A DNA stretch of 64,000 bases from NCBI RefSeq assembly GCF_914768025.1, contig NZ_CAJZCE010000002.1, positions 244,973 to 308,972 of the forward strand, written 5' to 3'. Origin of the DNA: Snodgrassella gandavensis. GTDB lineage: Bacteria; Pseudomonadota; Gammaproteobacteria; Burkholderiales; Neisseriaceae. A model generated the notes under the pieces. The model searched no databases. It was not told the DNA's origin and was given only the letters and a program-made list of their open reading frames with translations. Below are positions 47,898-57,489 of the stretch, one piece after another (the stretch's first letter is position 1; the number at the start of each line of letters is the position of its first letter). A program made the translations under genes and the position numbers.

Positions 47898-48236
47898 CAT
47901 GTTGTGAAATTGTGTATTGTATGCATCATTTGAATGTTGCGATTGGGATGGCTAGATAAGATAGCTGAATATGGCTGCTGTGTTTTTGTATTATTCGATT
48001 ATTCAAAATTAACATATAAAATGAGATCGATAAACTGATAATTCGCTAGATTAGCTACGATATGGCACAAGCAAGCTTTTTATCGCAAAATGCTGGTTTG
48101 CTGCCATCTGCCTACTGATGTCGACGTTTTATTGTGTCTATGGGTGTCAATTGTCAATGTATTTTGTGTCAGTAGTGTAGCTTAAATTATTGTTCTGATA
48201 AGTTTGTTTATTTTGCATTGTGTTTTGATTTATATT
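47898..48236. other. intergenic region after xerD
   Basis: About 340 bases between the converging lipoprotein gene and xerD. I see no gene, RNA or hairpin of note; xerD lacks an obvious terminator here. Confidence 0.5.
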
Positions 48237-49136
48237 TTATCCGCGTGGATGATGCTCTTGTACTAGTTGTTTCAGACGTTCATTGGCTACGTGGGTATAG
48301 ATTTGGGTGGTACCTATATCGGCATGTCCCAATAATAGCTGAACTACACGTAAATCAGCACCATGGTTAACCAGATGGGTGGCAAATGCATGGCGCAGAC
48401 CATGAGGGCTGAGGTGATGAATACCTGCTGCACTGGCATATTTGGTGACAATCATCCATGCTAACTGGCGACTAATGGCGGTTTTTTTCTGGCTGACAAA
48501 TACAGCATCACATACTCGGCCTTTAAGTAAAGCAGGGCGAGCATGAGTAAAGTAATTTTGCAGCCAGTCTGTGGCTTCTTCACCCAGTGGTACCATACGC
48601 TGCTTGTTTCCTTTACCGATGGTACTCAGCAAACCATTCTGTAAATCAATTTCGTTAATGTGCAAATTAACCGCTTCGCTGACGCGTAAGCCGGTAGCGT
48701 ACATCAGCTCCAGTAAGGCCTTATCGCGCAGACCATGTGGTGTTTCGGTATCAGGAGCAGTTAGCAGAGCCTCGATTTGGGTTTCGGAAATGATATCGGG
48801 CAGATGCTGCCCTTTTTTGGGCATTTGTAGCTGCTCGGTAGGTAAATCCTGACGCTGGTTGTATTCCTGCATCCAGCTAAATAGACGTTTGCACGCTGAC
48901 AGGGCTCGTGCCTGTGATGATGGTTTTTCACTATCGATAAATACCGCAGCAGCCAGTGATAAAGCATCTACGTTGAACCAGTTTAGATGCTGAGGCTGTA
49001 AGCGGCGTGCAATTTTACTCAGGTCGCGCCGGTAGCCTTCTAGTGTGTTAAATGCCAGTTGTTCGCTTAGCCATAAGTGCTCAAGCAGCGATTCGATCGG
49101 TTCGAGCAGTTCTGGTGGCAGGGATTCGTTTACCAT
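48237..49136 (-). CDS. xerD: tyrosine recombinase XerD
   Basis: 299 residues. With XerC it resolves chromosome dimers at dif. The N-terminal SAM-like core-binding domain is followed by the catalytic domain with Arg in YATGLRVSEAV, Lys in GKGNKQRMVPLG, HGLRHAFATH, and the terminal His and Tyr in LLLGHADIGTTQIYTHV. The complete R-K-HxxR-H-Y set is present. The closest match in pattern is XerD, not XerC. Its start overlaps ogt by 7 bases. Confidence 0.93.
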   Translation of the reverse strand: MVNESLPPELLEPIESLLEHLWLSEQLAFNTLEGYRRDLSKIARRLQPQHLNWFNVDALSLAAAVFIDSEKPSSQARALSACKRLFSWMQEYNQRQDLPTEQLQMPKKGQHLPDIISETQIEALLTAPDTETPHGLRDKALLELMYATGLRVSEAVNLHINEIDLQNGLLSTIGKGNKQRMVPLGEEATDWLQNYFTHARPALLKGRVCDAVFVSQKKTAISRQLAWMIVTKYASAAGIHHLSPHGLRHAFATHLVNHGADLRVVQLLLGHADIGTTQIYTHVANERLKQLVQEHHPRG

Positions 49137-49588
49137 GTTGCTCCCTCATGGGTGAGTAACCAGCGTTTGATATTGAGTTCGAACGGGTTATTACTCAAGC
49201 TAAACCCGCCCAGACCATTGGCAGATACAATCCGATGGCAGGGGATAATAATAGGCAGGGGATTTTTGCCACAGGCTTGTCCAACTGCTCTGGCTGCGCT
49301 ACCCAGTATACGGGCAATATCGCCGTAGGTGGCAACCTGCCCATAGGGAATACTGGCAATTGCCTGCCACACTCGCTGCTGAAATACAGTGCCAGCCGAT
49401 GAGGGAGGATAGTTAAATGTTTGCAGCTTGCCAGAGAAATAGGCATCAAGCTGTTGAGCCCAGTATCCTGTCAGTCTAGGCAGGGTTGGTGACATGGCTG
49501 TTTGCCAGTGGACTGCCTGTAGTTGTTGCTGCTGACTAAAATCCAGAATTAATGGGCAGCAGGGCGCAGGATAGGAATAGCTAGGCAT
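49130..49588 (-). CDS. ogt: methylated-DNA--protein-cysteine methyltransferase
   Basis: 152 residues. It removes O6-alkyl groups from guanine onto its own Cys. The active site PCHRIV and the preceding FQQRVWQAIASIPYGQVATYGDIA winged-helix region are intact, as is the NPF and W near the C-terminus. It has no Ada domain, so it is the stand-alone repair form. Overlaps both xerD and bcp by a few bases, indicating one transcript. Confidence 0.94.
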   Translation of the reverse strand: MPSYSYPAPCCPLILDFSQQQQLQAVHWQTAMSPTLPRLTGYWAQQLDAYFSGKLQTFNYPPSSAGTVFQQRVWQAIASIPYGQVATYGDIARILGSAARAVGQACGKNPLPIIIPCHRIVSANGLGGFSLSNNPFELNIKRWLLTHEGATW

Positions 49589-50027
49589 GTTGTTGTAGGG
49601 TATCTAAAACGGTTTGGGCGTGGCCGGCGGCTTTCACTTTGCGCCATTCATGAATAATATTGCCATCCTGATTCAGGATAAATGTGCTTCTTTCAATACC
49701 AAATACTTTTTTGCCATACATGTTTTTTTCTTTGAGTACGTCAAACTGGCGACATACTGTTTCTTCACAGTCTGACAACAGGGTAATGCTGAGTTCGTAT
49801 TTGCAGATGAAATTGTGATGGCTTTTTTCTGTATCGCGGGAAATGCCGATAACGTTATAACCTTGCTGTTTGAATTGTGGCAGTAGTGTACTGAATTCCT
49901 GTGCCTCGGTGGTGCAACCGGGGGTATTGTCTTTCGGATAAAAATAAACTACGGCTGGCAGGTGTTCGGCAATGTTGAAGTTGTTACCTTCAGCATCGGG
50001 CAGGCTAAACAGCATGGATGTTGACAT
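49581..50027 (-). CDS. bcp: thiol peroxidase (Bcp/PrxQ-type peroxiredoxin)
   Basis: 148 residues. It reduces peroxides with a peroxidatic Cys in PKDNTPGCTTEAQEFS. Further Cys residues lie at SDCEETVC and in NFICKYELS; a resolving Cys role cannot be assigned with certainty. The family block GIERSTFILNQDGNI is present. Overlaps ogt by 8 bases. Confidence 0.93.
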   Translation of the reverse strand: MSTSMLFSLPDAEGNNFNIAEHLPAVVYFYPKDNTPGCTTEAQEFSTLLPQFKQQGYNVIGISRDTEKSHHNFICKYELSITLLSDCEETVCRQFDVLKEKNMYGKKVFGIERSTFILNQDGNIIHEWRKVKAAGHAQTVLDTLQQHA

Positions 50028-50063
50028 TGTATATTTTCCTTTGTAAGTATTTTGTGACTAAAG

Positions 50064-50447
50064 TTAGTTGCGGATAAAGGCAGTAATCAGGGGATCATTG
50101 CCAATCAGGCGGCTACAGTGTCCGTGAATGTGTGGGTCGAAGGTAGTGCCTGTGGGTAAGGTATCGGCAGAATAAAAATGTTCACCGGGGCCAAAACGGC
50201 GGGTGCTGCCATCACGCAGGCCGATTTCCATGATTCCCTGTAACACAAACAGCCATTGCGGCTTGCCGGTACAGTGGAAATCACTTTTAAAACCAACCGG
50301 GCTGTAACGTAATTGTAAACCTTCTGCATTTAACCACGGTGATAGTTGGCTTTTTTCATTGCCTTCGTTTAATTCGATTTTTTCTTCTTTGAAGCGGGCA
50401 TAGCCATCGCTATCGGTATATAAAATAACTTTGGTAAATATTGTCAT
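50064..50447 (-). CDS. cupin-domain protein
   Basis: 127 residues from ATG 50447 (MTIFTKVILYTD). A longer frame to 50513 begins on TTG and is less likely. The beta-barrel pattern of a cupin is visible: FHCTGKPQWLFVLQGIMEI, then RRFGPGEHFYSADTLP, and late His in DPHIHGHCSR. The two cupin motifs keep only part of the usual metal ligands. Substrate unknown. Located between the MFS transporter and bcp. Confidence 0.7.
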   Translation of the reverse strand: MTIFTKVILYTDSDGYARFKEEKIELNEGNEKSQLSPWLNAEGLQLRYSPVGFKSDFHCTGKPQWLFVLQGIMEIGLRDGSTRRFGPGEHFYSADTLPTGTTFDPHIHGHCSRLIGNDPLITAFIRN

Positions 50448-50517
50448 GGTTTTGTCTGATGTGTTGATGGTAAAAATCAGTGCAGGTGTTGTAACTCTGC
50501 ACTGATGGTTCAATTAA

Positions 50518-51756
50518 TCAGCCGATAACGCCAAGGCTGTCATCTTTGGATGGGGTTGCGTTATGTCGGGGTAGTAGCCATAAGGTGGCAATGATGTCTA
50601 AGAGGTAGATAGACGCCAGTAGGCACAAGGCCGCATAGAATGACCATTCTTTAACGAGAAAACCGATAACCAGTGGCCCGAAACCACCTACACCTCGGCC
50701 AAGATTGAATAGTACATTCTGGGCAGTGGCACGGACATGTGGTGGAAAATTATCAGAAATCAGTGCACCATAGCCGCCAATCATGCCGTTTACAAATAGC
50801 CCCATAATGGCACCGCAGATAAGTAATGCGGTTGGATCCTGTAACTGGGCATATTGTGCCACCATAATAAAGGAACCAATCTGGTAAATCAGGAAGATTT
50901 TCCAGCGAGCAAAGTGGTCGGCCAGAAAACCGAACAGCCAGATACCGATAATCATGCCGATTACGGTGACCGCTGTCCAGTTGCCGGAAGCGGTAAGGCT
51001 AAAACCCAGTTTATTAGCCAGATAACTGGGCATCCAGATCATTAATCCGTAGTAACCAAAGTTTTGTACCGCACACAGGATAAAAATACCCAGACTGATT
51101 TTGGCTGTCTGCCGGTCTTTAACCAGTAAGCTCAGGCGTGCTGAAAATGACAGCTCGCCTTGGGCTTTGTGTTCGCGGGTAAACTGTTCTGGTTCGCTGG
51201 TATCGTGACGAATAAAGTAAGACGCCACAGCTGGGAATAATCCCACGAGAAACATGCCGCGCCAGCCGATAATATTGAGCAGGAATGGGGTGATAAAAGC
51301 TGCTGCCAGTACACCCAACTGCCAGCCTATGCCGACAAAGGCTGAGGCACGGTTGCGTTTTGCAGCAGGCCATACTTCAGCAATCATGGCCATGCCGATA
51401 CCGAATTCACCGCCTAAACCCATGCCGGCCAGTGCACGGTAAATCAGCAGGTCGTAATAACCCTGCGCAATGGCGCACAGTCCGGTAAATACGGCAAACA
51501 TAAGAATGGTGAGCGATAGCATGCGTACCCGGCCAAAACGGTCGCTCAGATGGCCAAATACGATACCACCGATAACAGAACCGATCAGAGTCCATGTTAC
51601 CAGTGAACCAGCCTGTGAGGTGTTCAATCCGAGGTCGTTGCTGATAGCACTGAGCATAAAGCCGAGTATCAGTAAGTCAAAACCATCCATTGCGTAGCCG
51701 CTGATTGCGGCCACCATGGCTTTTGCGGGGGTTAATTTTTTTTTTGCTTGATTCAT
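50518..51756 (-). CDS. MFS metabolite:H+ symporter (AAHS/SHS-like)
   Basis: 412 residues with about 12 membrane segments. The family signature DGFDLLILGFMLS in helix 1 and GHLSDRFGRVRML between helices 2 and 3 resemble the aromatic acid/metabolite:H+ symporter group. GMGLGGEFGIGMAMIAEVWP is in helix 4 and 5. Substrate cannot be read from sequence. Starts 7 bases after ttcA, so co-transcribed. Confidence 0.85.
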   Translation of the reverse strand: MNQAKKKLTPAKAMVAAISGYAMDGFDLLILGFMLSAISNDLGLNTSQAGSLVTWTLIGSVIGGIVFGHLSDRFGRVRMLSLTILMFAVFTGLCAIAQGYYDLLIYRALAGMGLGGEFGIGMAMIAEVWPAAKRNRASAFVGIGWQLGVLAAAFITPFLLNIIGWRGMFLVGLFPAVASYFIRHDTSEPEQFTREHKAQGELSFSARLSLLVKDRQTAKISLGIFILCAVQNFGYYGLMIWMPSYLANKLGFSLTASGNWTAVTVIGMIIGIWLFGFLADHFARWKIFLIYQIGSFIMVAQYAQLQDPTALLICGAIMGLFVNGMIGGYGALISDNFPPHVRATAQNVLFNLGRGVGGFGPLVIGFLVKEWSFYAALCLLASIYLLDIIATLWLLPRHNATPSKDDSLGVIG

Positions 51757-51763
51757 AAGGGGC

Positions 51764-52696
51764 TTATTGTCGGGAATCTAAGATGTTAATAATGGGTTTG
51801 CCTGTTTGTACAGGCTGAGTAATTTCGCCAGCCTGTACCAACGTTGTCGTGGAAGAAAAATTTTCGCGGTCAAAGGCGATATCGCCACCATGTGGCAGTT
51901 TCTGCCCCTGTTGCAGGCCGGTGAAGTTGAATAATCTATAGTCTGCCAAATGTGAGGGTACTACGTTTTGCAGGGCTGAAAACATGGATTCAATGCGCCC
52001 CGGAAACTGCTTATCCCATTGTTGCAGCATGTCTTTAATGACCTGTCGTTGCAAATTAGGCTGTGAACCACACAGGTTGCATGGAATAATTGGAAATTCC
52101 TGCATTTGTGCATAGCGAATCAGGTCTTTTTCTTTAACGTAGGCTAATGGTCTGATAATGATGTGTTCACCATTGTCAGATAACAGTTTTGGCGGCATGG
52201 CTTTGAGTTTGCCGCCGTAGAACATATTCAGAAACAGGGTTTCCAGAATATCATCGCGATGGTGACCCAAAGCTATTTTGGTGCAGCCATTTTCTTTGGC
52301 CACGCGATACAGTATGCCACGGCGCAAGCGGCTGCACAGGCCGCAGGTGGTTTTACCTTCATCTATAACCCGTTTGACTACGCTATAGGTATCTTCTTCG
52401 ATGATTTGAAAAGGTACGCCCAAACTACGCAGATAGTCGGGTAGGATATGAGCCGGAAAGCCGGGTTGTTTCTGGTCAAGATTAACGGCCAGAATTTCGA
52501 ATTGCACTGGGGCAGATTTCTGTAGCTTGAGCAGAATGTCCAGCAATGCATAGCTGTCTTTGCCGCCAGAGAGGCAAACCATGATTTTGTCGCCCTCTGC
52601 AATCATCTGGAAGTCATTAATGGCAGCACCAACTTGATGACGGAGTCGTTTGACTAGCTTGTTGTTTTCGTATTCATGTTTGGGTGTATGAGACAT
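51764..52696 (-). CDS. ttcA: tRNA 2-thiocytidine biosynthesis protein TtcA
   Basis: 310 residues from ATG 52696 ([14 protein letters not shown]); the longer frame to 52738 is not supported. TtcA thiolates C32 of some tRNAs using an Fe-S cluster. The PP-loop [15 protein letters not shown] and the cysteine pairs CGLC and CNLCGSQ are present, as is [20 protein letters not shown]. Very secure. Confidence 0.95.
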   Translation of the reverse strand: MSHTPKHEYENNKLVKRLRHQVGAAINDFQMIAEGDKIMVCLSGGKDSYALLDILLKLQKSAPVQFEILAVNLDQKQPGFPAHILPDYLRSLGVPFQIIEEDTYSVVKRVIDEGKTTCGLCSRLRRGILYRVAKENGCTKIALGHHRDDILETLFLNMFYGGKLKAMPPKLLSDNGEHIIIRPLAYVKEKDLIRYAQMQEFPIIPCNLCGSQPNLQRQVIKDMLQQWDKQFPGRIESMFSALQNVVPSHLADYRLFNFTGLQQGQKLPHGGDIAFDRENFSSTTTLVQAGEITQPVQTGKPIINILDSRQ

Positions 52697-52735
52697 GGAT
52701 GCAGCACTAAATTTAAGCAAATAGCTGCCATTGTA

Positions 52736-52773
52736 CAATAATTAAAGGTCGGCTGATGTGGTTCAGCCGACCT
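52736..52773 (-). terminator. lysC terminator
   Basis: AGGTCGGCTGA pairs with TCAGCCGACCT (52746-52773); on the minus strand the hairpin is followed by TTTAATTATT, downstream of lysC. Confidence 0.7.
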
Positions 52774-52806
52774 GGGTTAAACTTTACAAGAATTAAAAGG
52801 CGATTT

Positions 52807-54048
52807 TTAGCTTCTATTTGCCGGTTCTTTATCCAGCTCAAATATCTGGTGGAGTACTCGAGTGGCCAGTTCTAGGTATTTTTCATCAATTAAGACGGAA
52901 ACTTTGATTTCAGAAGTCGAAATCATTTGAATATTGATATTTTCTTTAGCCAGTGTACGGAACATGGTAGAAGCAATGCCAACGTGTGAGCGCATACCCA
53001 TGCCGACTATGGATACTTTACATACGGTATCATCGCCACAAACTTCACGTGCACCGATTTTTTTCTGTACTTCATGCAGAATATCTAGGGTATTCTGATA
53101 ATCACTACGCGGTACGGTAAAAGAAAAATCTGTGGTACCGGCAGAACCGAAATTCTGAATTATCATGTCTACTTCAATATTGGCATCGGCCACGGCACCG
53201 AGTATCAGGGAAGCCATTCCCGGCGTATCTGGTACACCACGCACATTAATTCGTGCCTGATTTTTATCAAAAGCAATACCGGATACTGCCGCATGTTCCA
53301 TCATATTTTGATCCTCTTCAAACGTAATTAATGTGCCTTTGCCACTGTTTTCAAGACTGCTTAACACGCGTAGCCGCACTTTGTATTTACCGGCAAATTC
53401 TACCGAACGGATTTGTAATACTTTACTGCCCAGACTAGCCAGTTCCAGCATTTCTTCGAATGAGATGGTGCTCAGGCGCCGTGCTTCAGGTACAACGCGC
53501 GGGTCGGTGGTATAAACGCCATCTACATCGGTATAAATCTGGCACTCGTCGGCTTTTAGTGCCGCGGCCAGAGCAACTGCTGAGGTATCTGAACCACCAC
53601 GGCCAAGTGTGGTAATATCATTATTGGCATTAATGCCCTGAAAACCGGCAATGATGACCACCTTGCCAGCATTCAGGTCGGTGCGGATACGTATATCATC
53701 TATTTCATCAATCCGCGCTTTGGTATGAGCGCAATCGGTTTTAACCGCTACCTGCCAGCCAGTATAGCTTTTGGCATCCACGCCAATGCTATGCAGTGCC
53801 ATGGCCAGCAGGCCGATTGTAACCTGTTCGCCGGTTGATAACACAACATCCATTTCGCGTGGATTGGGTTTTTCCTGAATTTCATGTGCCAGTGCGACCA
53901 GACGGTTGGTTTCACCGCTCATGGCGGATACAACCACGACAACATCATCACCATTAGCTCTGGCCTGTGCTACACGACGCGCTACATTTTTTATACGCTC
54001 TACAGTTCCTACTGAGGTACCGCCGTATTTTTGTACGATTAACGCCAT
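52807..54048 (-). CDS. lysC: aspartate kinase
   Basis: 413 residues. It phosphorylates aspartate, the first step to lysine, threonine, methionine and diaminopimelate. MALIVQKYGGTSVG is the kinase start, followed by TLGRGGSDTSAVALAAALKA, and a C-terminal pair of ACT domains (VSGIAFDKNQARINVRGVPDTPG; VSIVGMGMRSHVG) for feedback inhibition. Monocistronic with its own terminator. Confidence 0.96.
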   Translation of the reverse strand: MALIVQKYGGTSVGTVERIKNVARRVAQARANGDDVVVVVSAMSGETNRLVALAHEIQEKPNPREMDVVLSTGEQVTIGLLAMALHSIGVDAKSYTGWQVAVKTDCAHTKARIDEIDDIRIRTDLNAGKVVIIAGFQGINANNDITTLGRGGSDTSAVALAAALKADECQIYTDVDGVYTTDPRVVPEARRLSTISFEEMLELASLGSKVLQIRSVEFAGKYKVRLRVLSSLENSGKGTLITFEEDQNMMEHAAVSGIAFDKNQARINVRGVPDTPGMASLILGAVADANIEVDMIIQNFGSAGTTDFSFTVPRSDYQNTLDILHEVQKKIGAREVCGDDTVCKVSIVGMGMRSHVGIASTMFRTLAKENINIQMISTSEIKVSVLIDEKYLELATRVLHQIFELDKEPANRS

Positions 54049-54251
54049 AACACTGCTTGCTTTCTGAGTTGTTTTAATGTCAAAAAAGGAGAGGCTGTGT
54101 TAATACTGCCTGCTTGATTTTCCTTTAGGGCGTTCTTTTTAGCATTTTTATCATGTAAAAACAAGCTGCTGAATCAGTATTTTGTCAAATTCAAGCGGCC
54201 TGTTTTAAATAATTTTTAAATTCAGAAAATAGGTATTTGTATTTGTATGAA

Positions 54252-54989
54252 TTAATTGGCAGCCAGCGCTTGTTGTTGGACAGCAAGAATTTGCGCAACT
54301 CCTTTTTGTGCCAGACTGATTAATTCATTTAATTGCTGAATACTGAACGTAGCACCTTCAGCAGTGCCCTGAATTTCAACTAGCTGCTGTGAAGCAGTCA
54401 TGACTACATTGATATCAGCATCGCAGGCTGAATCTTCGGGATAGTCTAGATCGAGTAGCAGTTTGCCATTAAGGATGCCAACTGAAATAGCGGCAACGGC
54501 TTCACGAATCGGGTTTTCACTGATTACGCCATGGGCAAGCAGTTTGTTAACAGCCAGTGACAAGGCTACAAAGGCACCGCTGATGCTGGCCGTGCGCGTA
54601 CCACCATCAGCCTGAATGACATCACAATCAATCAATATCTGGCGGCTGCCCAGTTTTTCCATATCCACAACTGCGCGTAATGAGCGGCCAATCAGACGTT
54701 GGATTTCCTGAGTACGGCCAGATTGTTTTCCTGCTGCGGCTTCGCGGCGCATACGTCCGTTAGCTGAAGCTGGCAGCATTCCGTATTCTGCGGTTACCCA
54801 GCCACGCCCTTGATTTTTGAGAAATGCTGGAACATTTTCGTCGATGGTGGCTGTGCAGATTACTTTGGTATTGCCGCAACTAATTAGTACGGAACCATCT
54901 GCATGTGCCAGAAAGTGGGGAGTAATACTAAGCTTCCGTGGTTCATTATCAGCACGCTCAGTGCGATTGGGTATAGAGGTATTTTTCAT
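54252..54989 (-). CDS. rph: ribonuclease PH
   Basis: 245 residues. Phosphorolytic 3' exoribonuclease for tRNA ends. Recognised by [32 protein letters not shown], the [11 protein letters not shown] block and [18 protein letters not shown]-terminus is normal. It is divergent from yicC, a conserved neighbour in many proteobacteria. Confidence 0.96.
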   Translation of the reverse strand: MKNTSIPNRTERADNEPRKLSITPHFLAHADGSVLISCGNTKVICTATIDENVPAFLKNQGRGWVTAEYGMLPASANGRMRREAAAGKQSGRTQEIQRLIGRSLRAVVDMEKLGSRQILIDCDVIQADGGTRTASISGAFVALSLAVNKLLAHGVISENPIREAVAAISVGILNGKLLLDLDYPEDSACDADINVVMTASQQLVEIQGTAEGATFSIQQLNELISLAQKGVAQILAVQQQALAAN

Positions 54990-55150
54990 TATGGTCGCTT
55001 TGATTGAGTGATGGTTAGAGAATTATATAGTCAGTGTGCTGCTATTGATACCAATTAAGCCTTTTGTAGATGAAAGGGTTTTCGTTATACTTGATTTAAT
55101 TGCCAGTTTAGATATAACCAGGCAGGAAGAAACGGTTTAAGGAAAATATT

Positions 55151-56023
55151 ATGTTATACAGTATGACTGGCTATGCAAATGCTTCAGGACAGTTTGGCAA
55201 TCGTCAAATCAGTATTGAGCTTAAGGCAGTTAATCATCGCTATCTGGATATTCAGTTTAAAGTTGCCGAAGAATTGCGCCGATTTGAGGGGCAGATGCGC
55301 GAATTAATCAACGCGCAGGTTGCAAGGGGTAAACTGGAGTGTCGCGTACAGATTAAGCAGCTCCCCAGCCAAAATACTGAGGATTTACCTATTGATCACA
55401 AGTTGGTAGAGCAACTGGCGGTATTTAATCATCAGATACGTCGTCAGTACAAAGATTTGGGTAAACTGACGGTTGCGGATATTCTGCATTTTCCCGGGGT
55501 AATTGTTGCGACAACGGAAGACGAAGACGTGCTGCTCAATGGGCTACTGACGCTACTGAAGGAGGTATTAACCGAATTTAAGACAGCACGGGCACGGGAG
55601 GGGGAAAAACTCCAGCAGCACCTGCTGAGCAGGCTCAATGATATGAGTGATATTGTGGCCGCGATGCAGCAACTGTTTCCGCAGTTATTGCAGGATTATA
55701 TGGATAAGGCTGAAACCCGCTTGCGGGAAGCTGTGGCGCAGGTAGATGCAGAGCGGCTAAAACAGGAATTTGTTCTGTTTATGCAAAAGGCGGATGTTGA
55801 CGAGGAGCTGAACCGTTTAAATACCCATATTGCTGAAGCACGGCGTCTGATAGAGGAACATCGTGGCAGTGTGGGCAAACGTCTGGATTTTCTGATGCAG
55901 GAACTGAACCGCGAAGCCAATACTCTGGGTAGCAAAGCTATTGCCATTGAATGCACTCAGGCTTCAGTTGGTCTTAAAGTGCTGATTGAGCAGATGCGCG
56001 AACAGGTGCAGAATGTTGAATAA
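55151..56023 (+). CDS. yicC: YicC-family endoribonuclease
   Basis: 290 residues. The N-terminal YicC domain starts MLYSMTGYANASGQ with ISIELKAVNHRYLDIQFK, and the C-terminal DUF1732 ends KRLDFLMQELNREANTLGSKA. YicC-type proteins are implicated in RNA turnover. Starts at ATG 55151 and ends in a terminator at 56051. Paired divergently with rph. Confidence 0.93.
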   Translation: MLYSMTGYANASGQFGNRQISIELKAVNHRYLDIQFKVAEELRRFEGQMRELINAQVARGKLECRVQIKQLPSQNTEDLPIDHKLVEQLAVFNHQIRRQYKDLGKLTVADILHFPGVIVATTEDEDVLLNGLLTLLKEVLTEFKTARAREGEKLQQHLLSRLNDMSDIVAAMQQLFPQLLQDYMDKAETRLREAVAQVDAERLKQEFVLFMQKADVDEELNRLNTHIAEARRLIEEHRGSVGKRLDFLMQELNREANTLGSKAIAIECTQASVGLKVLIEQMREQVQNVE

Positions 56024-56050
56024 ACACTAACTGTTGTTATATTGATTGAC

Positions 56051-56092
56051 ACCAGAATTACCTGTATGAACCAACCGGTAATTCTGGTTTTT
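56051..56092 (+). terminator. yicC terminator
   Basis: ACCAGAATTACC (56051-56062) pairs with GGTAATTCTGGT (56077-56088), then TTTT. Confidence 0.8.
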
Positions 56093-56124
56093 GGTCGGGT
56101 GTATCGCTGTATGAAAGCAGGTTG

Positions 56125-57312
56125 TTAAAAAGATAAACTAACCATACGTTTGGCTGCTTCTACACATTCTTCGACACTGGATACCAGTGCAATCCGCACA
56201 TAGCCGGCGCCAGCATTACCGTATGGGGTATTGCGGGCAAGATACCGCCCCGGTAGTACTCGGATAGCGGCTTTTTGCCATAACTTTTTAGTAAAGGCTA
56301 AATCGTCACCATCCGGTACTGACAGCCACAGATAGAATGACGCGTCAGGTTTCTGTATGGCAAATTTTTGCTGTAGTATCGGAATAACTTTCTCGAATTT
56401 TTCCCGATACAGATTGCGGTTGGCAATAACATGTTCTTCATCGTTCCATGCGGCAATGCTGGCATGCTGAATGGGCACACTCATGGCGCTGCCATGATAG
56501 GTACGATAAAGCAGGAAATTGGCCAGAAGTTTACTGTCACCAGCTACAAAGCCGGAACGTAAGCCGGGTGCATTGGAGCGTTTGGATAAACTGGTAAACA
56601 TAATAAGGCGGTCAAATGTTCGCCCCAGTTGTGTGGCTGCCTGTAATGCGCCTAAAGGTTTGTTGTCATCATCAAAGTAAATTTCCGAATAGCACTCATC
56701 TGAAGCAATCACAAATCCGTATTCATCCTGCAAGGCAAATAATTTCTGCCATTCTTCCAGATTCATCACAGCACCGCTTGGGTTGCCCGGTGAGCATACG
56801 AATACGAGCTGTACTTTAGACCATGTATTGTTATCGATCTCCTGCCACTGTGGCATAAAATGCGGTGCCCGGCAATTAATGTATTCTACGCGTGCGCCTG
56901 CCAGCACTGCTGCGCCCTCGTAAATCTGATAAAACGGATTTGGACTGATAACCACGGGTTGAAATTTGCTACTGGTATCAATAATGGTTTGCGTAAACGC
57001 AAACAAGGCTTCGCGACTACCTAAAACAGGCAGTACTTCTGTGTCTGGATTAACATTCAATCCTGCATAACGGCGTGTTAACCATTGCGCACAGGCCTGA
57101 CGCAGTTCTGTAATACCAGCCGTAGCCGGATAAACAGCAAGTCCGTCCAGATGTTGAATTAGCGCATCTGTAAGCACAGGTGGCGTGGGGTGTTTTGGTT
57201 CACCGATATGTAATGATATTGGTTGCAGATTGGCCGGCGGTTCGAGGCCGTCCATTAATTTACGCAAGCGGGCAAAGGGGTAGGGCTGCAATAATTCCAG
57301 TTTGGGGTTCAT
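56125..57312 (-). CDS. dapC: succinyldiaminopimelate transaminase
   Basis: 395 residues from ATG 57312 (MNPKLELLQPYPFARLRKL); an upstream frame adds 15 residues unlike the family. It is a PLP class I/II aminotransferase making N-succinyl-diaminopimelate for lysine and cell wall. The PLP-lysine motif is SLSKRSNAPGLRSG; the N-terminal LEPPANLQPISLHIGEPKHPTP is typical of DapC in betaproteobacteria. Another aminotransferase specificity is possible but less likely. Confidence 0.88.
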   Translation of the reverse strand: MNPKLELLQPYPFARLRKLMDGLEPPANLQPISLHIGEPKHPTPPVLTDALIQHLDGLAVYPATAGITELRQACAQWLTRRYAGLNVNPDTEVLPVLGSREALFAFTQTIIDTSSKFQPVVISPNPFYQIYEGAAVLAGARVEYINCRAPHFMPQWQEIDNNTWSKVQLVFVCSPGNPSGAVMNLEEWQKLFALQDEYGFVIASDECYSEIYFDDDNKPLGALQAATQLGRTFDRLIMFTSLSKRSNAPGLRSGFVAGDSKLLANFLLYRTYHGSAMSVPIQHASIAAWNDEEHVIANRNLYREKFEKVIPILQQKFAIQKPDASFYLWLSVPDGDDLAFTKKLWQKAAIRVLPGRYLARNTPYGNAGAGYVRIALVSSVEECVEAAKRMVSLSF

Positions 57313-57439
57313 GGTGATAAACACAAATAATTGTAAATGCTCTGATACTACCATCAATCAAATGGCCACGGCAGTGAGTAGTGATTATTTATCGGGCAAA
57401 TATAGTATTTGTTGACTAATTGAGTGATACTAAGCAGTG

Positions 57440-57471
57440 TTATAAATAAAAAGCCACATCAAAGTGGCTTT
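57440..57471 (-). terminator. terminator after the nitronate monooxygenase-like gene
   Basis: AAAGCCAC pairs with GTGGCTTT (57450-57471) over ATCAAA; on the minus strand it is followed by TTTATTTATA. Confidence 0.65.
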
Positions 57472-57489
57472 ACATGGCTGGTAAAAATA